Source: Hordeum vulgare subsp. vulgare (lineage: Eukaryota; Streptophyta; Magnoliopsida; Poales; Poaceae). From it: a DNA stretch of 64,000 nucleotides. A program made the translations under genes and the position numbers. The DNA is taken from assembly GCF_904849725.1 (NCBI RefSeq), contig NC_058519.1:104148881-104212880 (forward strand), read 5' to 3'. Shown here one piece after another: positions 55,362 to 64,000 of the stretch; position 1 is the stretch's first letter, and each line of letters begins with the position of its first letter. The notes beneath the pieces are model-generated. The model saw only the letters and a list, made by a program, of their open reading frames with translations, did not search any database and was not told the DNA's origin.

Positions 55362-58300
55362 ATAGTCTAGCGCGCAAGCTCTCAACATGTCCTCCAGAAT
55401 CTGATTGACTCTCTCGGTCTGTCCATCTGTCTGTGGGTGAAAAGTTGTACTGAACTCCAATCTCGTTCCCAAGGTTTCATGCAGTTGGTGCCAAAATTTT
55501 GATGTGAACTGAGTCCCTCTGTCTGACACAATACTCTTCGGTACCCCATGCAGACATACGATCCTGGTCATATATATCTTGGCCAGCTTGGCACTCGTGT
55601 AAGTAGTCTTCACGGGTATGAAGTGAGCTACCTTGGTCAAACGATCGACCACAACCCAAATAGAATCATAGCCAGAACGGGTCCTGGGTAATCCTGTGAT
55701 GAAGTCCATAGCAAGCTTTTCCCATTTCCACTCGGGTATCGGCAGAGGTTGAAGCAAACCTGCTGGCTTCTGATGCTCGGATTTTACTCGCTGACAAACA
55801 TAGCATATTGCTACAAACTCGGCAATGTCTTTCTTCATTCCTGTCCACCAGAAACTTTCTTTCAGATCCAGATACATCTTGGTGTTGCCGGGGTGTATCG
55901 AGTACGGGGAATCATGGGCCTCCTGAAGTATCAAATTCCTGAGTTCGGGATCATTGAGCACATAAATGCGATCCTCAAACCATAAAGTTCCGTGTTCATG
56001 CTCACGAAAACCTTTAGCCTTCCCGTCTTTCATTTTCTGCTTAATCTCAGCTATCTCCTTGTCTGATTTCTGTGCTTCGTGGATCTTTTCTGTCAAGGTG
56101 GACTGAATTTCGAGTGTGGCTACAAATCCTCTTGGAACTATTTCCAATTTGAGCTCTCGGAGATCATCGGCTAACTCCTGGGGTAATCCTCCCGCTATGA
56201 GTGTGTTCACATAGCTCTTGCGGCTCAACGCATCGGCTACAACATTTGCCTTGCCTGGGTGATAATGCAATTTCATGTCATAGTCCTTGATCAATTCTAG
56301 CCATCTCCTCTGTCTGACGTTTAACTCCTTCTGCGTGAAGATATATTTCAGGCTCTTGTGATTAGTGTATACATCACAACTATTTCCGATCAGGAAATGT
56401 CTCCAGGTCTTGAGAGCGTGCACTACGGCTGCTAGCTCCAAGTCATGCGTGGCGTAATTCAACTCATGGGGTCTGAGCTGTCTGGATGCATAGTCTACAA
56501 CTTTACCTTCTTGCATGAGCAATCCTCCGAGTCCTTGACGAGAAGTTTCACAGTACACCTGGAAATCCTTCCGAATGTTCGGCAATATTAGCACTGGGGC
56601 TGTAACCAGACGTTTCTTCAACTCTTGAAAACCGGATTCACATTATTCGGTCCAAACATACTTGGACTCCTTCTTCAACAACTCTGTCATGGGCTTGGCG
56701 ATCTTTGAGAAATTCTCAATGAACCTCCGGTAATATCCGACAAGTCCGAGGAAACTGCAGATCTCCTTAACTGAAGTGGGTGCTACCCATTCGGTGACTG
56801 CTGCGACCTTGGCAGGGTCCACTGCTATTCCTTCTCCTGAAACGACGTGTCCGAGGAATCCGACTTCCTTCAACCAAAATTCACATTTTCTAGACTTCGC
56901 ATACAGCTGATGCTCTTGAAGTTTCTCCAGAACTAGACGCATATGTTCCTTGTGTTCCTCCTCGTTCTTGGAGAATATCAGTATGTCATCGATGAACACC
57001 ACGACAAACTTGTCCAAGTATTCCATAAATACCTTGTTCATCAGATTCATAAAATATGCCGGAGCATTAGTCAGTCCAAATGACATGACCGTGTACTCAT
57101 ACAAGCCGTACGGAGTGGTGAAGGCTGTCTTGGGTATATCCTGTTCACGAATCTTCAACTGATGATACCCGGATCGAAGATCGATATTGGAGAATATTCG
57201 GACTCCAACTAACTGGTCAAACAGATCATTGATCATCGGCAAGGGGTACTTGTTCTTGATGGTCACCTCGTTCAATGCACGATAATCGACAACCATTCTC
57301 AAGGATTTATCCTTCTTTTCAACCAAGAGCACTGGGGCTCCCCAAGGTGAAGAACTTGGGCGAATATACCCTTTGTCCAACAACTCCTTAATTTGCTTCT
57401 TGATTTCTACCAAGTCATTTGCGGGCATCCGATAGGGTCTCTTGGATATCGGGGCTGTTTTGGGTAATAGCTCAATCAGGAACTCAATCTCTCTATCAGG
57501 TGGCATGCCCGGCAATTCCTCCGGAAATACATCTGGGTATTCCTGTACAATCGGTACTTCCTCCTGGACTACTCCCGTGAGAGAGTTTACTCGTTTACTC
57601 CATGTCGGGCGCTGAGACACGTACTTAATCCGCTTTTGCTCGGGGGTGGTGAGCAAAATAGACTTAAGGGCACAATCAATATTCCCTTCGTACTTGGCCA
57701 ACCAATCCATGCCTAGGATTACATCCAATCCCTGAGAATCTAATACGATGAGGTCGGTGGGAAACTTATGGTTCCTGATGTTGAGACTCAAAGCATGGCA
57801 TCCTATCCCGGCTGTCATCATGCCTCCTGGGGAACTGACCTTAATAGGCTGGCTGAGGGTTCTAGTTGGCAAACTATACTTTTCCAAAACTACCCTTGAT
57901 ATGAATGAATGCGTTGCACCAGAATCAAAAAGTACCAATACTGGACGTGAATTTAGCAAAAACTTACCAACCACAGTATCAGGGTGATCATAGACCTCTT
58001 CAACATCAATGTGATTCACCTGAGCTCGAGGAAAAGGATTGGGCTTCTTTGCTGCAGAGTCGCCGTTGCCGTTTCCATTTCCCTGCTTGTTCTGGGGACA
58101 TTCAGTGGCATAGTGTCCCGTCTTCTGACACTTGAAGCAGGTGATGTGATTCAGATCCTTCTGAGCTGGAGCTGAATGATGCTGAGTGTCGGTACCGCCA
58201 TTCTTGAAGTTGCTGTTGTTGCGGTGGTTCCCGTTTCCTCCATGGTTGTGGCCTCCATGGTTGTGCACTGGGTGGTTATGCTGGATGTGTCCTCCAAACT

Positions 58301-59054
58301 TACCGGATCCAGTCCCGGTATTCCCTCTATAGGGGGTGTAGCGAGGCTTCTGCTGAGTGCCGGAGTTGAACTTTCCATTGCCATACTTCCGCTTGCGGTT
58401 CTCCACCTGCTGATGTTTCCCCTCCAAGATGAGGGCCTTATCTACCAGCTCCTGGTAGTTGTTGAAGTTGGCTACAGTCAGCTGAATGCTCAGCTCATCA
58501 TTGAGTCCCTCCAAGAACTTTTCCTGCTTGGCCGCATCATCGACCACATCTCCAGGTGCATAACGGGCGAGCATGCTGAATTCATCGACATACTGAGCCA
58601 CAGAGCGATTCCCCTGGCGCAAGTTGTGAAACTCATGCTTCTTCAGACTCATTGCACGAGCTGAGACATGTGCGGTGCGGAAGGCTTGCTTGAACTGCTC
58701 CCAAGTGACTCCAGCAATGGTGTATGTGGTGGTGTAGTTCTCCCACCATGCAGCTACAGGGCCTTCAAGTTGATGCGCGGCAAAGCGCACCTTCTCAGCT
58801 TCAGTACAACGAGCAGTGAGAAGTTCCCGCTCCATCTTGCGGAGCCAATCATCTGCCACAATGGGCTCAATGCTGCTAGAGAAAGTCGGAGGGTTCAACC
58901 TCAGGAAACGGGTGAGATTGTCGGCCTGGGGTGGACGATGGTTGTTGTTATTGTTCTGGTTCTGGATGATCAGCTGCATTAGGGTATTCTGTTGGTGAAT
59001 CAACTGAGTGAGTTCCGGCGGGAAGTTGGAAGCAGGGGCACATCTTGGAGGCAT
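55362..59054 (-). pseudogene. Element I gag-pol, main part, one stop codon
   Basis: The start is taken at ATG 59054 ([15 protein letters not shown]); an in-frame ATG lies 10 codons upstream (59084). Order on the minus strand: gag with [20 protein letters not shown] and [16 protein letters not shown]; a His/Asn-rich stretch; zinc knuckle [14 protein letters not shown] (about 58140); protease [12 protein letters not shown] (about 57930); RT with [16 protein letters not shown] and FIDDILIFS (about 57000). A single TAA at 56643-56645 follows SKYVWTE. The same frame then continues with RNase H (TNHKSLKYIF, VADALSRK) and integrase: an HHCC zinc region ending CYVCQRVK, then MDFITGLP, SDRGTQFTSKFW and the Glu of ERVNQILEDM. 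The frame is broken at RACALDY by CACTA-1. One substitution explains the stop. All catalytic residues I checked are present. Confidence 0.9.
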
Positions 59055-59269
59055 CTGGTGTTTGTAGAGGGGTGAGATTAGCATAGAACAATGGTCTAAG
59101 AGTAATTACACTACCCATATGAAATGCAACACACAAGTATCACACCACACATTTTATTCAATACCATCACAAAAGGTTCATACACGGGGATACAAAATTC
59201 GATAACCTAAACATCGGCCTAAGCGTTTAACGATAAGATAAATTTGGTGGTCTAGTCTAAGTCTCCTCC

Positions 59270-59977
59270 TCAGAAAAGCATGGTGGTGGGTCCTACGGTG
59301 GAGCTTTCTTCATAGTCCTCCTCATTGCTGATCAAGGGGGCTACGTCTCCTTCAGGATGAAGGTTCTCGCCCATGTCCAGTTCCTCCTCCAGGTATGCGA
59401 CTCGAGTCTTCAGCTTCTCGATCCTCTCCAGAAAGTCCTTCACCTCCAATTCGTGCTCATAGTGGGCTTCGCGGGCTGCTTCTTCGAGTTTGAGTTCGCG
59501 GAGCGACAGTTGCTTGATCTTCCTGGCGTCCTTGATCACGCGATGCTCCAGAGTCCCGTTGTGCTTCTCCAAGGTCTGGGCATAGGACAGGAGAGCGTCC
59601 TTGGTCTTGCTTGAGATGATTTCTCCATCTTCTCCTCTCCGGGATACCGTGAATAGGTCCGGTGAAATAGGGCAGCCTCTGTACACTTCCTTGATACGTC
59701 CGAGTGCACAATGGACCGCCATGTCCCTTCCGAGAATCCAGTTGGGTGCGATGAACTTGAAATCCACAGGCTCAGTGCACGGCTCGAATGTCCTTCCGGG
59801 AACGTGCACCTCAATCCTGTAGCGTGAATCCTCCGGGTAAGACGAAGTAGGCTTCCCTGTGATAGTCGGTAGAGCAATCCTCAAGTCCTTGTTGATCTGT
59901 ATCAGCTCCTTTCCAAAAGGCATAGTGGTGTCGGGCTGGCAAAACTCTGTGAACTTAACGGTGATGAAGGTGGCCAT
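59270..59977 (-). CDS. Extra upstream ORF of element I, unknown function
   Basis: An intact 235-codon ORF lies between the primer site and gag, on the same strand as gag-pol, with about 215 bp to the gag start. It begins MATFITVKFTEFCQPDTTMP shortly after the leader. The first 125 residues look like a compact, mixed alpha/beta domain (FIAPNWILGRDMAVHCALGR, EVYRGCPISPDLFTV). Residues about 140-205 are a long charged helix, probably a coiled coil (LREL KLEEAAREAHYEHELEVKDF). The tail is acidic. I recognise no catalytic motif. Extra ORFs upstream of gag have been reported for some grass Gypsy elements; whether this is homologous cannot be told here. It has no stop or frameshift although gag-pol has been broken. 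Confidence 0.7.
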   Translation of the reverse strand: MATFITVKFTEFCQPDTTMPFGKELIQINKDLRIALPTITGKPTSSYPEDSRYRIEVHVPGRTFEPCTEPVDFKFIAPNWILGRDMAVHCALGRIKEVYRGCPISPDLFTVSRRGEDGEIISSKTKDALLSYAQTLEKHNGTLEHRVIKDARKIKQLSLRELKLEEAAREAHYEHELEVKDFLERIEKLKTRVAYLEEELDMGENLHPEGDVAPLISNEEDYEESSTVGPTTMLF

Positions 59978-60108
59978 CTAAAACATTGGAAAATCAGAGA
60001 GAAGTCGGAAATGATCAGAAGAAGAAATAGAGGATTTATAGAAATAAGAAAATAGTTTTCTTCCTAAGGCTTTTCCATTCCTAGAGGTTACTTCCTACGG
60101 TCAGCGTG

Positions 60109-60122
60109 TGCTCTGAATACCA
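60109..60122 (-). other. Primer-binding site of element I
   Basis: TGGTATTCAGAGCA on the minus strand, four bases after the 5' LTR. It resembles the initiator tRNA-Met site TGGTATCAGAGC with one extra T. Between it and 59978 is a short leader without ORF. Confidence 0.75.
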
Positions 60123-60126
60123 TTTC

Positions 60127-63100
60127 TGTAGCGACCCGACTCAATACGAGTCAAGCCTTTGGTGTTTCCGTACCATCCCAAGATCATGCTGGTACACACT
60201 CAGTACATCAATGTATATATCAAGAGTTCAATCACACAGCTTTATTAATCGAAATCTCATAACGAGTACTTTATTACAATAATGAATTACAATAAAGTGG
60301 CTGAAGGCCATCCCATGAGATATCTAACGAAGACTAGCGGAAGCATCAGGTAGACGAGTCCATCCGACTCCAGGGCATGTCGTTGAGCGTAGATCGTAGC
60401 CTCACTCCTGGTCGGAAAAGTACTCTGCAACATGATACGTTGCAGCCGTGTAGGTCAGCGTATGGAATATGCCGGCAAGTCATCAAAGAGAGGGAAAAAA
60501 TAACCAACTATCTCTACATGCATATTTGGCAGGTGGGGCTATAAGTTTTAGCATAAAGCCAATTTTCTCCTACAACAAGAGAGGGCTGAAAGCAAAATAT
60601 TACTACATTGTTTGTTGTTAACGAGATGGTTCCGCTAACCAATTCTCATACCCAAGTTGTTGTTAAATCCCATGTCATTATTAAGTTGTGTCGAGAGTTC
60701 AGGGAAATTTCAATGCCTTCGGCTCAAGTTGTCAATGACCGTGGGCCTGGCTAATCGATTAGGTTTGGGCACTCTGCGGAGTTTTGCACACGTTTCCCAC
60801 AAGATTTGATCGCCTCCGAATATGTCCTCGCACTTCAGGGTGTTTGAAGACCGGATGATCAAAACATGGTCTTTCAACGGGTCCCTCTGAATCCCTGTCG
60901 GTGCCCATCCATTCCTACCATTCTTCTACATCTGCTAGCACTGCCTCTCCAGAGTCACCGCATTGTCCAACCAAGCCATAGCCCAAAATGACTTGTGGCT
61001 GTGTAGATAAGCCTTGGGTCTTGAAGCCTCCGTCCGTCTCTTCGAGCCTGGGTGAAGCTTTCCGCAAGATGTCATGGCACGTCTCCAGCATCCCGGGGTC
61101 GTCCACTGGTTTCTCCAGGGATCCCGTCAAACCGTCCTTCACCCAGAGTTGCATTGCTTCACGAGGTCTTGAAAATCTTGACTTAACCGGTCTTGGTTAT
61201 CCTCGCATCACTCGTGTTATGCACTCAACCAGAATCCCGTCTACTGAAGCATAGCAATATGAAATTTGTCGTCCCGGGCCAAGTATCGGGGTTGTTGTGT
61301 GCCTACCACATGATACTACAACCTATACTAAAATTTCCATGTACCTACGCAGCATGCAATTGGGCAAAGAAAGGTGAAACTACCAGGCAGAGAAAAAAAC
61401 ATAGGAGATAGTATGATCAAAATGACTTGCCTTAATGATAGTTATCTTGATCGAGCGCTTCTAAGTAACAAGCTTCGCACTCCAGGTGATCTACCGATAC
61501 AAACAAATACACACCATAAGCACTACAATCATCAACAAGTAAAATACATCACAAGCATAAAGTAGCTATGGCATAAAGTGAAGGAATTCACTTCACCTAA
61601 CTACGGCAGAAATTGTTTCTGTTAAAACCCCAAGTAAACATATTAATTTTTTTTTGAAACTTATACTACAGTAAGATATAATCACTAGGAAGCAGTAGCA
61701 AAAAGAATCAAATAAAATTCATTTTTTAAACTCCTGGAGTAAGCAAAACAAGGTTTAAACTAAATCTGATCTAATTAAAATTTGAATATTTCAAACATAG
61801 ACAAATTATATGTTTTTAGAAACTACAGAAAAAATGTGATCTACTGGAAAAAGAATCAACCTGATTGGATCTCTAGATCAAACGTTATGATCAAAACAAT
61901 ATTGGAACTTTCTCTGTTTTGGAATTAAACAGAAAAAAAAGAAATTGATTCTAACGGGCAGGGGGTACACGTGGCGGCCCCTGATTGGTTGCGGGTTCGT
62001 TTGCTGCGGGGAAATCTAACAAACGGCCGAAGCTTAATGAATTCCTCTCGGCTAATAATAAGTGAGGTAAAAACCGGCTCGGTTTTTAACTGAAAACCGA
62101 AAGGGTATGCGCATTCTAATCTATACCGTTTACTCAAGATCTAACGATGGAGAGAGAATTAGGGAGCTCACAGTGGGGATTGGAGCTCCGGCGAGAAGTC
62201 CGGTGAGGCCGAGGCGAAGTGGCGATGGGGAGGCGGCTCCGGTGGTCTCCGGTGACGGCTGAGAGGTCGGGGAGGTTGCGGCGGTGCCCCCGAGTCCAAA
62301 GGCGGCGGCGACGAGGCGAGGGGAGGCTCGGGGCGGCGAGGGGAGTGGCCGCGGTTCGGCCGAGCTCGGAGCTCCGGCGAGCTCGCGTGGGGGCGGCGTA
62401 GGGAGACGAGGGGAGGGTGCGGCGAGGGGAACAGGGTCGGCAGGAGAGGGGGGCATTTGTAGGGGCGAGGGGAGGTCTCGGGAAGGAAAGGGAGGGAGAT
62501 TCGTGGCGATCCGGTGGGGCTCCGGTGAGGTAAGGAAGGAGAGGGGAGGAAAGGTAGGAGGAGACCGAGGGGAGCTTCGGTCGGCGGTGGGGCCAGGCTG
62601 GCAGGGAGAGGGAGAGAAGGGGCAAGGGGAACGGTAGTCGATCTGAAGGGATTTTGGCCCCGGACTGAGGGATCTGGGCCGATCCAAATCCACGCCCGCT
62701 GGCGCTTTCCAAAAGGAGGTTTTTTCCATTTTTTCAAAAACAGGAAATAAAACAATTAAATGGGCAGGTAAAAATAAAATCCAAAAATAGGGGTATTATA
62801 TACCAAAATTTTCAGAAAAAAATTCTCTACACGTTTAACATTTGTCCAAAACCAAAACAGAAACTTTTTAAAAATGTTTTTTTTTTCAGAAAAAAACCCT
62901 AAGGCTTTATTTTCTGTTTGCAATTATTTTCTCAATAAAACTTTGGTTTTCTTGGCTCAAAATATTTCAAAAATGCCTCACAACTTTGGAGGGTCATTTT
63001 CCTCCGCTCTTTCTTGCTTGCAAGAAATTATTTCCCGGCACTCCTTGCACGAAGAAAACAAATAGAAATGCAAAAGAAAAACTTGAAAGAATTCAAATGC

Positions 63101-63182
63101 AAATCTTTATTGCCATTCAATATGCATAGATGCTTAGCTACAATTGTAAAACGTTCCCAATTAGGAAAATTGGGATGTTACA
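60127..63182 (-). repeat. 5' LTR of element I
   Basis: TGTAGCGACCCGACTC to AAAATTGGGATGTTACA, matching the 3' LTR almost base for base with scattered substitutions and a few small length differences. The GC-rich part is at 62160-62680. ORFs inside are not called. Confidence 0.93.
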
Positions 63183-63187
63183 ACGCT

Positions 63188-64000
63188 TGAGGTTTAGCAC
63201 ACCGAGCGGTGCATTAAGTACATATGCCTTCTGCACAGCAATGAGGAAAATGCTCAGTTTACTGTCCGAGTCCGCATAATTGTACTATCAACTTTCAACT
63301 AAATTTTCTCTAGGAACATATATAAAACAGTAGAGCTACAACACAAGCTACAACATAATTTGCAAAAACCTTTTGACTATGTTCATGATAATGAGTTAAA
63401 TTAATTATATTACTTAAGAACTCCCACTCAAATAGAAATCCCTCTAGTCATTCGAGTGGCGCATGATCCAAATCCACTAACTCAAGTCCGATCATCACAT
63501 GAGTTGAGATTAGTTTCAATGGTGAACATCTCCATGTTGATTATATCAATTATATGATTCATGCTCGACCTTTCGGTCTCTTGTGTTCCGAGGCCATGTC
63601 TGTACATGCTAGGCTCGTCAAGTTTAACCCGAGTGTTCCGCATGTGCAACTGTTTTGCACCCGTTGTATGTGAACGTTGAGTCTATCACACCCGATCATC
63701 ACGTGGTGTCTCGAAACGACGAACTGCCGCAACGGTGCACACTCAGGGAGAACAGAATTTCATCTTGAAACTTTTGTGAGGGATCACCTTATAATGCTAC
63801 CGTCATTCTAAGCAAAATAAGGTTCATAAAAGGATTAACATCACATGCAAATCATAAGTGACATGATATGGCCATGAACTTGTGCTTCTTGATCCCCATC
63901 ACCAAAGCACCGACATGATCTCCATCATCACCATCGCCGCACCATGATGTCCATCATCATGCCGCCATTGAGGTTGTCGCGCTTTCTATGCTATTACTAC
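63188..64000 (-). mobile_element. Leader/5' internal region of element F
   Basis: After the ACGCT duplication, host element F resumes with TTGAGGTTTAGCACACCGAG. The region is non-coding and rich in short motifs such as GAACTCCCACTCAAATAG and CGGTCTCTTGTGTTCCGAGG, as in the long untranslated leader of BARE-type elements. No gene was found. The 5' LTR should follow to the right. Confidence 0.65.

Larger units (their letters stand above)
45824..63182 (-). mobile_element. Chromodomain Ty3/Gypsy element I (Tekay/Del-like), with CACTA-1 inside
   Basis: The LTRs are at 45824-48885 (3', 3,062 bp) and 60127-63182 (5', 3,056 bp). They differ by roughly a few per cent on visual comparison. A perfect 5-bp duplication ACGCT flanks the element (45819-45823 and 63183-63187). 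On the minus strand: primer site, an extra ORF (59270-59977), gag-protease-RT (56643-59054), RNase H-integrase (down to 55362), the CACTA-1 insertion, integrase end and chromodomain-like region (49641-48898), then the polypurine tract. Without CACTA-1 it is about 11.6 kb. A stop codon in pol and the insertion make it non-autonomous now. Confidence 0.93.
37223..64000 (-). mobile_element. BARE-1/Angela-type Copia element F, running past the window end
   Basis: The 3' LTR (37223-39052) is followed, on the minus strand, by pol and gag remains in the order RNase H/RT (39053-41121), integrase and gag (44293-45823), and leader (63188-64000). It is interrupted by solo LTR H and element I. The order and sequence parallel element E. 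The 5' LTR is outside the window. Confidence 0.88.

Noticed and set aside
56950..57162. Plus-strand ORFs across 56950-59000
   Set aside because: Shadows of the conserved minus-strand gag-pol of element I.
62130..62755. ORFs of 192 to 199 codons
   Set aside because: Counterpart of 47835-48510 in the other LTR; overlapping frames and indels show no coding constraint.

Overview
The window is a stretch of heterochromatin-like, repeat-saturated plant DNA. It is almost certainly from a Triticeae grass (wheat, barley or a relative): the LTRs at 1-1064, 18335-20138 and 37223-39052 are of the BARE-1/WIS/Angela Copia type, nested with Ty3/Gypsy elements of Athila-like and chromodomain (Tekay/Del-like) type and with two CACTA DNA transposons. 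I found no intact free-standing host gene, no rRNA or tRNA gene and no CRISPR. Every part of the window can be assigned to a transposable element (TE), and several elements are defined to the base by their ends and target-site duplications (TSDs).

Layout, left to right. 1-1064: 3' part of a BARE-like LTR (K, + strand). 1065-4460: degenerate Athila-like element C (- strand) with gag and protease remains. At 4461, three bases upstream of C's gag start, sits element D (- strand): an LTR (4461-15843, itself split by a 9.9-kb CACTA) and an internal region with one long gag-like ORF broken by a single stop (16268-17815). At 18267 a short LTR fragment J begins; at 18335 the BARE-like element E (- strand) begins. 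E's pol is cut by two Athila-like elements, A (21562-28315) and B (28349-35587), inserted only 33 bp apart, and is cut again at 36086 by LTR fragment G. G is cut at 37223 by a second BARE-like element F (- strand), which runs to the window end. F contains a solo LTR H (41122-44287) and a nearly complete chromodomain Gypsy element I (45824-63182). I's integrase is split by a second CACTA (CACTA-1, 49642-55361). This gives an insertion chain C > D > J > E > G > F > I > CACTA-1.

The most interesting content is in the two CACTA elements, neither of which shows a recognisable transposase. CACTA-2 (4562-14505) carries exons of an ARGONAUTE gene (+ strand), a receptor-like cytoplasmic kinase exon (- strand) and the first exons of an SKU5-similar/ascorbate-oxidase-like gene (- strand). 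The SKU5-like and kinase pieces are fused into a chimera that could encode a spliced, secreted 116-aa product. A 3.6-kb solo LTR with a perfect TSD interrupts the captured ARGONAUTE exon. CACTA-1 carries what looks like an exon of succinyl-CoA ligase beta and an F-box/LRR-like fragment.

The Athila-like elements A, B and C share a non-coding internal module. It holds a perfect 9-bp hairpin that keeps pairing despite a compensatory base-pair change, plus extra copies of the polypurine-tract motif. A and B have gag/protease-type ORFs but no pol, so they are probably non-autonomous. Element I has an intact 235-codon ORF of unknown function between its primer-binding site and gag.
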